Below, piece after piece: positions 36,421 through 48,084 of a DNA stretch of 64,000 nt; the first letter of the stretch is position 1; every line of letters begins with the position of its first letter. The position numbers and the translations under genes were made by a program. The notes below the pieces were generated by a model. It saw nothing but the letters and a program-made list of their open reading frames with translations, did not search any database and was not told where the DNA came from. The stretch covers positions 87,079 through 151,078 of the forward strand of contig JAYMSP010000004.1 in the NCBI GenBank assembly GCA_036897095.1, read 5' to 3'. The stretch is from Plantago elongata. Taxonomy: Eukaryota > Streptophyta > Magnoliopsida > Lamiales > Plantaginaceae.

Positions 36421-37273
36421 GCTGAAAAATTATATCAGGGTCTCCCTTTTTTTTCTTCTTCTCCTTCAGGTTAACTAATCTTACTGTTGGGAGTCTCCGA
36501 TTTAATTTAAGCTATAAGTCATCCATCATTTGTTGTTACAAAAGCTTTCTTAGTTGACTTGGGGTTAATTGAACCTCATACATCGTTGAAGCAGGTTTAC
36601 AATCCTCTGCTGACAACTATTACATTTTCGGCACTAGCCGTGGTTGTTAACAATACTCTGCTGGAAAAACAGTTCGAACCAAATCTCCTTTTGATGGTGT
36701 TTTTAAACAAGGGCATATAAGACAATGCATTCTCACACCCCTCTTGCTTACTCGTCACTTCACATACTCTGCAAATTTTAGTTGCTCAATTTACAAATTT
36801 TTTTAGCAAGTAAATTTTCCCGACTATATTCCGGATAACTTCTAACATTAGGGTTGTCTTTTAGTTTTAAAACATGATATTGTGATAAAAATTGTACTTG
36901 TGGGCAAGGTGTAACATTTTTCATTAATTGTTGGGTGTAGTGTAGATATTTACAGATTAAAATGGTAAATATATGAAGTTGTGCCGTATAATTGAAAAGG
37001 TAGTAATAATGTGATATACTGTCATATGGGAACGTGGCTTCAGATAATTTTATTACTCAAAAAGGAGGAAGAAATTCATGGGGAAGATAATTCCCTCTTA
37101 TTATTCCAAAATACATGAAAGCAGGTATCTCTCAAGAACTAAGTGAACATAATACTACATAGCTAACATGTAAAATAACATGTCAAAGATAACATTTCTC
37201 TGTAACCGAGTTCTTCGCCCCTCACACAATGAAAACAAAAAAGGAGCTGGAAAAATAACATGTGCGCAGCAGC
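36421..37273. other. Intergenic between convergent CUL3 and HAD genes
   Basis: Contains the CUL3 3'UTR and, on the other strand, the HAD gene 3'UTR. No other gene is seen. Confidence 0.5.
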
Positions 37274-40200
37274 TTAGGACTCAGACCGGAGAATGCGGTC
37301 TTTAATCTCCACGAAAGTTTTCACATCTGTACCCCATAACCTGCACGTTCATTTCGAAGTATTTATCAAACGCCTTAAATTATATATAACCGAGTTTTCT
37401 TACTATAAGCTCGATGAAGTTGGCTTTAGAAATATTGGACAATCTTCATGACTCATGAGTAGTTTGCATCACTACTGAAAGTCTGAAAGTGGTAACATTT
37501 TACTACTTACCAGCAATCAATTCCAACTGCATTAGCACCACCCCTGTCAGCCTTTTTATCGTCTCCGACATGAACTGCTTTGCTGGCCTCCACAGAGATC
37601 AGATCTGCAACATTACAATGATCAGAGAAAAAGTGATTTTGTGTCCATTCTAACATACTGAAATAAGGAACGATCTGCATATGGTGCCCTCGAAAGGTAT
37701 TTGAGTAGCAAAAGTGTGAGAAAAGGGATGCAGCTTTTGGTCAAATGGCTACCCTGTCTCACCAAGCTTACTCTTGGGTTTATGTACATGTGAAACAAGA
37801 ACAGGCTTGTTATCGACAACATAGTATAGCTCAGTTGGTAAGACGCTTCACCTCCAACCAATAGGTCGGGCGGGGGGTTCGGGTCACCCTTTAGCCGTTT
37901 AAAAAAAAAAAAAAAAGAACAGGCTTGTTATCTAAATTACATACCTAAAGCAGCTTCAAATATCTTCCCGTCAGGTTTTTCATATCCAACTTCTGAGGAT
38001 ATGATAACAGCATCAAACCTAAAGCAAAGTCAGCAAATAAAGAATTGAAAAGACAAATTGATTGAAACCGGACATCTGTTGCTTGCAGCTCTGAGCATGT
38101 AAATACTTCAGTATTTAGTATTCCAACATTCTTTTACCTTTCCTGGTTAGAGCAAATCACGCGATATTTTGGAGAATGTCACTCCTTATTAAATTTACCG
38201 GCAACTAAATTTCTCACCAATTCTGATTATCAGTAAAATACACTGACCACCCATATCGGAGATTGATTCAGCGTGGTAGGACCAAAACGTTTACGGGGTA
38301 GTATATAAAAAAGACCAATAGTGAACTTAGATATACTTCTAATTCTACCAAGTCTGTATCCTGATTGTCTGACCGCTCACAGGTGACGGACATAGATATC
38401 TGTATGACAATTGAATGAAAAGGCAGGACAATGGAAGAGGTTATGGAACTTAGTAACTTACAAATCTAATACATTCAGATCCATCAAAAGCTTCCTTAGC
38501 CGGGAGTCGAAGTTGGAGACAACAGCGAGTTTAACTGTGTGATTATGCAATTATAATGTAAAAGAGAGTATTTATGAAGAAAAACTATTTGAATCAGTGG
38601 AAATAACATAGAATAATGAATATACTTGATGACCTCCAGAATCTTTAAGACATAATATTGTGTCATAAGCTCCATCAGGGAGATGCCATGCATCACCATT
38701 TGCATAGTACTGATGCAAAGAAAAGAAAAGAAAAAAAATAAAGACATAACACACCACAGTTTCGGAATACGTTCAAGGTGCAAAATAACAAGAATTTACA
38801 TTTTAAGTAAGATGAAAAATTTCCTAAAATTGATTTACTTTGAACGTTAGAAAAGGAAGAATGCTACCTCGTATACTTCTTCAAAGTAATTTATGTTGTC
38901 ACAGCCAGTGGCTTCAGAAACAACAAGTTTCCAGAATGGCTTGCCATCACCCTGTCAAACCAGAAATCATGTGTTAAAAAACTTGAAAACCATGTAGTCA
39001 AAGGCAAACTAAACTAGTTGGGAGTAAAATGTTATTATTTGTTACTCTCCTCAACTAGAAAAGTTTCTATATGCTTCATTTCATATAATCAATCAGTCAC
39101 ATAACCACATGGACCAAGTACTTCGTAATTCATTGTTAGAGACCTTTATCCAGGACAGAGATGGAAACTATCATGATTTATGGCATATCCAGAAAGGCGG
39201 AGAACAAAAGTTGTAAGCAGAGCTTTTACAGGAGAGCAACTGGCATTTAATTGGTATATTGATCGGTTTCACCTAGATATCTTGTACTTGGCATCCCAAT
39301 ATTTACAGAATTCTAGGAAAATTACACTCTTTGGTGTGTCGTGTTATATAGGACAGAGTACATTGGACCTTCTTGAACTTGCATACTTGCATCTTTGGGG
39401 ATGGGTTAATCTTTTGGAATTAGTGTAACTATGGAAGATAATAACAGTTTTCCTGCACGATTCACACACTGCACATAGCCATTAGGTTTTTACTACTTTC
39501 CGACTGCTCTTTGCTAGGATGCACATTATCACACACCAGAAAATGTGTGAGCTCACATTCTCTATTTCTATCAGAGCCAAAACGATCAATATACTTACAA
39601 GGCTCAGTACAAAATTTGGTGATTTTGTCTTGCTCCAGTTCAAGTTCTAGTGTCTCTTAGCAGAACTTCTATGTTTAGCAATGAGCAATGAGATTGGTTC
39701 ACCTAAACATGCATCTACGAAACTGCCATACGCACCTGATATCGAAGTTTTTGAGGCCACGGTGCAGCAAAAGCTCTTTTGAAACCTTGTTTAATATCAG
39801 CAGCAGTAGATTGTAAGCCTATAGACAGCATCAGCACCATTTTATCAATCAAGAATCCAAACAAAACATACACACACCTAAATCACAATCTGATTTCCAT
39901 AATTCCATCTTTTATACTTTCCTCATCAAATTAAGTAGTAGAATAAGAAAATTGAGCTTTGTAAAAACCATATTTTTGGCCAATAGTGAAGTAAACTTGT
40001 TCAACGGGCTTAGCCAATTGCAAAAGAGTGCCTCCAGCGTCTAAGAGCAATCCATCGTAAACCCTGCCTGCACACAATCAAAGGGATTATTTGGATAAAA
40101 ATTGACTGAAAAAGGAGAATTAATTTGAGATTAAATTGTTTTTATGGCTTTTACTTACTGGTTCGTAGAGCTGGTGTGGATAGAGGAGAAATGGAGGAAG

Positions 40201-40285
40201 AGCATCGTGTAATAGGGATGGATTTGGTGATGTTTAGATGACGATTGAAGGGTTTGAAGGCTCTGAACAAGGCGGAAGCCTCCAT
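37274..40285 (-). CDS. HAD-superfamily hydrolase (HDHD3-like)
   Basis: Nine exons agree in phase: 40159-40285, 39969-40067, 39736-39818, 38868-38951, 38634-38709, 38462-38534, 37945-38018, 37511-37604 and 37274-37340, giving 258 residues. The first about 40 residues are Ser/Arg/Thr-rich, start [13 protein letters not shown], and lack acidic residues after the start, suggesting an organelle transit peptide. HAD motif I is LLLDAGGTL, in which the usual second Asp is replaced by Gly, as in HDHD3-like members. Motif II is VVSNFDSRL, the motif III Lys is in GYEKPD, and motif IV is HVGDD. The cap region includes [20 protein letters not shown] and [18 protein letters not shown]. By memory it resembles Arabidopsis At1g14310/At2g41250. 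The substrate is unknown, and a phosphatase role is only expected from the fold. Confidence 0.92.
37815..37914 (+). mobile_element. Short tRNA-derived SINE with 18-bp target-site duplications
   Basis: A tRNA-like head has a pol III A box TAGCTCAGTTGG (37827-37838) and a B box GGTTCGGGTCA (37876-37886). It ends in CTTTAGCCGTTT plus about 16 A. It is flanked by a perfect 18-bp duplication AAGAACAGGCTTGTTATC (37797-37814 and 37915-37932). The perfect duplication indicates a recent insertion. It lies in intron 7 of the HAD hydrolase gene, opposite to gene orientation. Confidence 0.88.
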
Positions 40286-41011
40286 GAAATCAAATTCACC
40301 ACCACTTTGCAACAGATCAAGTTGTGTGAGTGATGAACAAAACAATTGTGCCAAAAATAAATCGAAAATAATATTGTGCCTCCACAAAGCTCAAAGCATA
40401 GGGGGTACTAATGTTAATAAAAGTACGACTGTTGTTTGGCATAGAATTTGGGTAGTTCTAATATCCGACTGTTTAATGAATATTCAATCCTAATTATCTA
40501 TTTAATGTGTAAATTTTATAATGACAATTCATATAAATTTACAATATAAATATAAATAAATTATAATATCATATACAAATATATTTATTCTTAAATTAAA
40601 ATACTATAAATTAAATACATTATTATTTATTTATGAATTCTATGAAGCTTAATCTCTAATTTCCTTAATTTTTTAAAATCGATTCATGACCGCATGAAAT
40701 CTTGTTGTCGTTAGTTAAATTTCAGTAGGTCATCCAATTGTCTATGGTGATTTTAATTTGCAGCATCAAAATTAAAGCGTTCACACAATCATGCTCTAAA
40801 ATTAAAGCGTTCAACACAATCGTGCTCTACTCTAATCGCACCATTGGCCGTCCCAGCGACAAATGGTATTGCAAGAAGAATAACTACTATTTAACTTGTA
40901 TATTCAAATCATTCATATGATATTGGGAAAGGAATAACGTTATTGTTAATTGATCTAGTTATAATTTAAAATAAATAAATATTTAATTTTGATTATTATA
41001 ATTAATACTCC

Positions 41012-41044
<33 letters not shown>

Positions 41045-42212
41045 TATTTAAATGACATTATAATCCAATTTGTATAGTGAAATATATACTAATTGGCATT
41101 GTATAATTATTACAATTGTATGAACGGTTAAGATTTAATATAATTAAAAAAATATTTTGTATAAGTGATCTAACGGTTAAAAATAAGTATAGCTAAGATG
41201 GACGGATGTTAAGCCATTACACTTGTAGTCGGACCCTAGATTTACCCTAGAATTGTTATAGTATATTAATAAATGAGTCGGACTTTTTAATCGTACTCGT
41301 TTACTTCGATAATTAATATTTTTAATCTTATTCAACTCAAAATGAAAAATGAAAAATATACAATAAAACACTCAAAATCTTATTCAACTTCAATTTTTTT
41401 AAATTAAATGTCACTATAGCATGCGTCAAACAACATGTTTTCGGGTTCTATTATATTACTAGTGCAACAAACTAATAGGCTTGCATCGGTAAAACACTAC
41501 TCCTCCGTCTTAGTAATATATATGTCAATATATAATATTTTTCGTTTAAAATATTTATGTAAATGAGATACAATTCCACTTATAGCAAGTATTTACATAA
41601 TACAATTCATTTTCAATTATATATTCTTGAACCCGCTAATACCTTTACACTCAATTGAAAATTGTGTAATATCAAATTGTATCTATTTTAATGAGACGTA
41701 TAGAATATAATTCAAATTTGTATCTATACTCATCTAGTACCCCATGTTCCTCTTGGAATTTGAAAAGGTAGGAACGGTTGGAATCATAAGATAGTCGAGT
41801 AGTAAGGAAACTGGAGCTACAAGTATGATGTTATGAGATTGAGGCTATGTGACGATATTTTTAATTGTCTGCAATGGAGTTTTATCGGTTGTTTGGTATA
41901 GAACTATATTTTTAAAATGGAAATAGTAGATTTGGTATATAATTTGAGTGAGGTTGTTCCAACTGAAATTAAACTTGTTTGTAAGGAAAACTCAATATTA
42001 CTTGAAACTCGGAAGTATACCGTTAAGTCTCTACTTAGCAAAATTAATTGAAAAGTTAGTTTTATAGTTATTTTTTTTAACAAACTAACTTAATTAATTT
42101 TAACTAACTTACTTAAGAAGCTACGCATTTACGTAACGAATTTTCTATAAAGAAGAATTTATAAAGGTGAAATTTTAAACGAAAATTTATTAGTAAACCT
42201 TACCAAGTAAAT
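40286..42212. other. AT-rich intergenic region
   Basis: No gene is supported. A (TA)n microsatellite lies at about 41011-41038. At 41100-42170 there are words such as TTTGGTATAGAA and AGCAAAATTAATTGAAAAGTTAG that recall degraded MITEs of the families seen elsewhere in the window. Confidence 0.4.
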
Positions 42213-42416
42213 GTCGAGGTGGAATTGTAATGGGATTGTTAAAATTGTGTTTGGTATAGAATTGTAATTGGATAGGGTATTATAGTTTTGTTATATAGTT
42301 AGAGAAAAATGTTGCTAATGTAGAGTCATTTCGATCTTCGATATTTAAATGCCATAATAAACACAAAATTTTCAGTAGCATCTAAATGATCATTTAGATA
42401 CTACTCCAATCAGCCC
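42213..42416. mobile_element. Tourist-like MITE, 5'-truncated copy
   Basis: It matches the element at 62902-63154 over most of its length (GGGATTGTTAAAATTGTGTTTGG, GAGAAAAATGTTGCTA, CATTTCGATCTTCG). It has the same right end CTACTCCAATCAGCCC. The left terminal repeat is missing. Confidence 0.6.
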
Positions 42417-42479
42417 TGAACCTTTTTCCTACCCGAGGAAAACGCCCATATCTTTCCTTCTTATTTAATCATCATCCCT

Positions 42480-42764
42480 TCTTGTCCCTTTCACTTACTT
42501 CACAAATCACAACCAAAAACAAAGCTCTATCTCAGATCATTTGATTCCAACGACAACGAATTTAGACCGCTAGCAATAACGTTTTCATTCAGGGTTAACA
42601 ATCGTAATACCTACCTAGAGGTACTTATTACTTAACTGCTTAATTACCTATTCTTCTCAGGTCTCTACGTATTCTGGATATAAGGATTGATACCTTTCTC
42701 GTCCAGGTTACCTTTTTGGCCTTACTTATGTTTACTGATGTTGTACATTAACTTCTGTTTATAA
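42480..42764 (+). promoter_or_regulatory. Host-like 5'UTR exon and intron upstream of the nucleocapsid-like relic
   Basis: A CT/CA-rich leader (42480-42600) ends near a possible donor CTAGAG|GTACTT at about 42618-42624. An AT-rich, intron-like stretch follows, with a good acceptor (TTTATAACGCAG ending at 42769). The acceptor falls exactly where the virus-like coding similarity begins. Whether it is transcribed cannot be told from sequence. Confidence 0.35.
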
Positions 42765-43977
42765 CGCAGGTTGAAAAGAAAACCAAAAATCATCATAAGT
42801 CAACTTGTTCTTGCTGAACGTCGAGCTTCAAAGCGCATCAAGTCAGTTGGAAAATACTTCCGTGAAAATTATAATGAGAGAGTTGCCAACACAAATGAGC
42901 TTGAAACAGGCTTTGCCCGTCATCAGGCAACACAAAGTGTTATGTTTTTGCTTTATGATAATGAAAGCAATGCTGCTGTGATGATGGACACTTCTATCAT
43001 CCAGTGTGATTTGGCCACAGATGATTATCAGTGTGCTGCTTTTTACTTGAGTGCCCTATCTTGTATGTTTTCTGGTATGAGAGCTATAAGCTTTGAGTAC
43101 CTGAATAAACAAGGTTATAGGGTCATTCAAGTCCGTCAGTCCGACTTTCCTGAATGTCTAATCCAGCCTGCACCTTGGATTAACCGTTAACGTCCCGTAT
43201 GCTGTTGCAGCTTTTGCTCAACTTGTGCTGATACTTTTCAAGAATATTCAAATTGTGAATTACGAAAAAAAAATTCAGAGTCGGATGAATGCTATCAAGG
43301 CAGAATGTGGGTTGTCTGGCCCATGAATCCACTTACTCAAACAGATGTTTTGTTCAGTTTTGAAACTGCTAAGCGCATCCATGATGTTGTTAGCTCAAAT
43401 TCAGTTATTAAGGCAGCCCTGGTCAAGATGATGATTGCTCAGCGTGAGGGGTTAAAAGCAATCAACAAGGTGTGCTCCTACAATCTGGGCATCATCTCTT
43501 GGACAGGAATGTCTCACATTTCACTCATCTTTGAAACATTGTGGGTCACAAATTCTATTGTATTGAAGGAGGAGTGTGTCAGTGCTGAGATTCAGGCTTT
43601 CAAAGCTATCATTGATGTTGATTATCCTCAATTTTTTAGAATCCTTCACCCAGCAGCTGCCAATATATACGCTCTTCCAGAAACATAAATTTCCTATCCT
43701 GACTGAGACTGCTAGGAGACTGAAACTTGGCTCTCAAACCTCTGTTCTTCACTATAAGACTACACAAAATCAAGAGGTTAATAAGACTGCCAAGAGACTT
43801 GCTGACATGCATACTCGAGCTGCTCGTTGCAAGAACATGGCTAATATCCAGCCTCTGCTTGATTTCATATCCAATATCTGTACTGATCTTCCAGTTGAAG
43901 ATGGATCTGATAGTGAGGAAGATGATGCTGTACCTGCTGACAATGCTAACCCACGAGCGACTGCCGGGGCGGAGTGA
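42765..43977 (+). pseudogene. Endogenous relic resembling a plant rhabdovirus/varicosavirus nucleocapsid gene
   Basis: About 1.2 kb of coding-like DNA, the length expected for a near complete nucleocapsid gene (about 400 codons). The pieces are 42771-43190, an interrupted stretch at about 43191-43320 in the +1 frame, 43323-43688 back in the first frame, and about 43675-43977 in the +1 frame again, ending with an acidic tail. There are thus three frame breaks (near 43188, 43320 and 43675), and the first frame has no ATG at its start. From memory of the family, the helical middle part and the acidic C-terminus look like nucleocapsids of segmented plant negative-strand RNA viruses. Such genes are known as endogenous viral elements in plant genomes. 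Nothing else of a virus genome is present. A cytoplasmic mRNA capture by a retroelement is the usual route, but no poly(A) or target duplication was found. It is not functional as it stands. Family assignment is moderate because no search was run. Confidence 0.55.
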
Positions 43978-44134
43978 TGCTTTTGATTTGGGAGTATGAC
44001 TTTTGGTGGAGATTTCTTTTGTCTGATTATTGCCCTGCAGTATGTTCCACTTAATACTGCACATTTTATCTTTTGATCAAGGGTGGGGTCTTGAGTTATG
44101 ATTGTCCTTAGTCTGACAGGGTTTATTTAAGTTT

Positions 44135-44235
44135 GAATAGAATACCGCGATGTGCTCTTGATTTTGGTAGGATAAAGAAGGAAGACTGGCTTTTGTCATT
44201 GCCATTGGAATAGAATACCGCGATGTGCTCTTGAT
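44135..44235 (+). repeat. 28-bp direct repeat downstream of the nucleocapsid-like relic
   Basis: GAATAGAATACCGCGATGTG plus CTCTTGAT occurs at 44135-44162 and 44208-44235, a 73-bp period. The text between and around has no coding frame. Confidence 0.7.
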
Positions 44236-44239
44236 CGAG

Positions 44240-45302
44240 CCTCACTCACACGACATGAAGGTTTGGCATGTCAAAATTGTGAACGGGCAGCACTTTCGAT
44301 GATGGCTCGTCTCATAGCTTATCCATCTACTATTCTAGTACTAATTAATGTATGCATTTTGTATTGAACAATTGATCTTAGGCTTAAGGTGTTTTGTTTT
44401 GTGGATGAAATCTAGAAACTGTTATGTGCAGTAACTCTTCATCTTTCATTGGTTCTGTTTCATTCTGAAGCGTGATGTTTGTGGCAAGTAGAAATCATGT
44501 TAGGGCCTGTCACTAATCATCTTACTATGGTTTATGTACTTATTACTCATCTAGCTAGTAATTTACTTATGGATGCATGTTTCTTCAACCCTGTTTTGCA
44601 TCACATAAATGTTTGAACATTATGAATTGCTTCCTTTTTTTTTTTTTCACACCAAATATATATGAACAACAATAAATCCGGCAAAATTACTCCTCAAGTA
44701 CAGTTACTTGGAATTGCATTTAAAATCATATTTAATGATGTGAGAAAGAAAATAAGAATAATAGGATTATCTGCCCCATTGTCTTCTATGAATCACTATA
44801 AATACAAGCTACTAACAACTAAATTCACCAAAAATATCAGAAAACACAAACACTCTAAAACAAATAACAAAAAGAAAATGCAAAATTGCATTCGGGAAGA
44901 AGCTTTTTATGGAGGCAAGAAGATGATAAAAATCCATGTGTCAATAATGTAATAATGTGTACCAAATTGGTCGAGTTAACATAGTTGGGTGTGGAGAGGT
45001 GGTCGCATCTTGTTCATGGAAGTGTTGAGATCATAAATAAGTGGTTCTTAACTTCTTCCACTCAAGATTTTCGATAGCTCTGTCATGGAGGTTATCCAAA
45101 TGCTTCATCAAAGATTCAACGTATACACCACACTTACCATGCATTCCGATTTTACGTATGATTGAGAGAACTACGGAATTCATGGCTAGTTATGAACAGT
45201 GGAATCAAGCTTATGAGGTGAGCTTACAAAATCTACAAATAATTTACACGAGACTAGTGGAGACTAATTCGATTAGGATCTACTTAATCAAGAGTACTAA
45301 GT
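44240..45302. other. Intergenic, no gene seen
   Basis: AT-rich. It contains a T run at 44637-44648 but no gene that I can support. Confidence 0.4.
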
Positions 45303-45915
45303 TTGTGTTTGTAAATGCTTAAAAAAGTGTCTTTGATTTTAAAGTAGTAAACTCAATTTTTTAATATTTTAAATTACAATCTATTTTAACTTTTTGGGAA
45401 CAAAACAGGTAACCCTCAAAAGCAGAGAAGCAACTCAATTGCTTCTAATTGCTTTAAACAATAAGGAATTTTTTTAATTAAAAATAATTAATGTCAATTT
45501 ATACTGACATTAAAATTGTTACATTTACAATTTTAATCTACTTACTATATGATATACTCACTCGTTTCAGTTTGGATGCCCCAAGGATCGTACACAAGTT
45601 TTAATGCAACTAATTAATTAATGTGAATTTATTAAAGTAGAAATAGTGTTGATAAAGGTTGTGGCCCCGAATACAAGTTTTAATACAACTAATCGAGTTT
45701 CTTTTGATTATAATGTAGAGTTGGGGGGTACACAAATAATGAAATATAAAAATGAGACAATGAATATGTAACAACCTAAATTGGAATACGGAACATCCAA
45801 CTCAAATGAAGGTAGTACCAAACACTAGTAATTCTTTGTTTAAAATTAACTTTAACTAATGTTTAGTAGTGGTAGATAAAAATTGACCCCTATCAGCATT
45901 TTCAAACAGACACTA
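45303..45915. mobile_element. MITE related to the inner element at 9185-9551
   Basis: The left end GTGTTTGTAAATGCTTAAAAAAG and right end AGCATTTTCAAACAGACAC are inverted copies of each other. Sequence after the left end (GATTTTAAAGTAGTAAAC..., AGAGAAGCAA) aligns with the right arm of the 9.2-9.55 kb element in reverse complement. The interior is longer and may contain another insertion. Confidence 0.5.
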
Positions 45916-48084
45916 AGTCCAGCACCGTGAGTCCATTCACAAAGCAGCCCATTCAACATAAATACAACATTTATAAGGCCCAATAAGTAAACCTGTCATC
46001 AAGCCTTCCTGCCCTGAATTTGGAAAGATTAACCTTTTTATGAGTGCAATGCCAGCTGCTAAAGTTACGAGATGTATACCAATATATATTAATATATATA
46101 TCTAATTTAATTTTCGTGCCCCACTACTATTTAGTAGGTTAAGCCTCGACGCGACCTGCATGTGACAACGTCACAACAACACTTTGCTACCTAAATAACA
46201 CATAAATTATTTGATCCGTGCTAACTTGCGTAGTTCTAAGTTCTCGTGCTCTTCTTCCCAGCAATGGTCTACTGGCACAAGTAGAGCGACCACAACAATA
46301 AGCCCGCCATATCAATCTCAGACAGCAATCTATGGTGTAGCCGTAGGAATTGGTCGTGGCTCCGTAACCATGTCACGATTAATTCTGTTGCACGGTTGAT
46401 AGCTGTCAATCGGTTGTGTTTTGTTGGGCCCCAACTCCTTTTTTTATTTATTTCTTATTTTTTTCATATTATTTTATTATTTAAAAAATATATTGTCGTT
46501 TATATTTTTTTGAGATCTACAAATTGAGACGATTGAAGATATGTTTTCTCATACATCAAATGTCACATTTTGTTCGTATACGTTCGTATTTTGTATTGTT
46601 TCACTATTCTACTCGTATTTTTAATAAAAATTATCTTTTTTCACTTAAACTTTTCAATATTCGTATTAATACAATTATGAAAAAAATATAAAAAAATGAA
46701 AATTTATTCACAATCGTGATTGCGATCATCACTACAGTGGAGAAAAACAATCGCGAGTTGCAGTTACAAACCGATCAAATCCCATGATCAATTTTATTGG
46801 TTGTCAAATTGGACGGTCTTAACGCGCCTACACTTTGACTTGTTCCTGGTTTGTGGTGCTTGACCAATAAAAACAAAGAATTTGCAAACCTGACCAAAAG
46901 AAAATGGAACAAGTCAAAAGCAAGAACTATCTTAATTACTTGTGCTTCAAATAATAACTCACTCTTAGTTACTGATGCCGGTTGTTTGGCTTTAGGGGGT
47001 GTAATATGTTGTTGTCCCGAATATTACATACATACCTTTAAATTTGACTATCTCTTGCTAATTTAGAGTATAATAATCGTATATAAGAAGTTTTGAATCA
47101 TTAATAGTACTTTTTTACATATTTTATAAAAAAAAACTTATGTCTATTATTGATAATAATATCTAAACCAACGACCACCGTTAAGTAAAATGTTAATCCT
47201 ATTCATTTGTATAATATTAATTGTATTGTATAATTAATTGTATAATAAATTTTGTTCTCCATTATTGTGCAAAAGTTAATTTGTATAAAGTTTGACAGAC
47301 TAGTCGTGATAATTGATAGGAATAGAAATACTATACCCTATCACTCCCTATGAAGTCAGGATCGCAAAGACACCATAGAATTATTATAATCAATTGTTAG
47401 TTATGGACAACTACTACCAAGTACTGCTAATAGTGATGAATCAACTTCGATAATGTCACCTTTCCAATTCTTTACTTTGGCTAGCTGGAAGTTGGATTGT
47501 CCAAATTTGAACATACAAAATGTCAAAACTTTCTTAATCTATCTGTGAGAACTTAAATTTAGTGGAAAGTAGCGCTGTGGATAAATAATTTTATGGGTAA
47601 TAAATGAAATTTGTTTGAATATAGATTTAGGAATTTAAATAACTATTTTAATGTGTAATTCATATGACCCATAGTTTAAAAGTCAGAAACGACAGGCAGA
47701 AGAAATTTAGCAAACCTGCCCCTGTTTATGTTTTCGCAAAAATATCGGTTGAAAGTTGAAACGAACTCACGCGGATCCATCTTGCTTCTTTCTTTTTCCA
47801 TGACATTACCCAATTAATTAAAATTTAATGAAAAATAAAATGAATAATAATAATAGTACTACAAGCCAGCCAAATAAATGAAACATCAATTTACTTTTTT
47901 CAGGAGTTTGCAATCAGCTTTTCTTCTCTAGATCATCATATTCCAATTCACCTTCTTCATTACTTCCAACAACAATAATCAATTAAGGAGTCATAAATTT
48001 ACAAACCCTAGCTACTTCTTTCTGAAAATCTCATCCATTTTCAGGAAGAAAAGAATCAATCAATCAATCAATTTGAATTAGGCA
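45916..48084. other. Intergenic and SBH upstream region
   Basis: No gene is supported. The last 150 bp before 48085 look like a 5'UTR (CTTCTTCATTACTTCC, ending in repeated CAATCAATCAATCAA). Confidence 0.4.

Noticed and set aside
37815-37914. Functional tRNA gene
   Set aside because: A and B boxes are present, but there is no acceptor stem pairing or anticodon arm, and it has a poly(A) tail and target duplications. It is a SINE.
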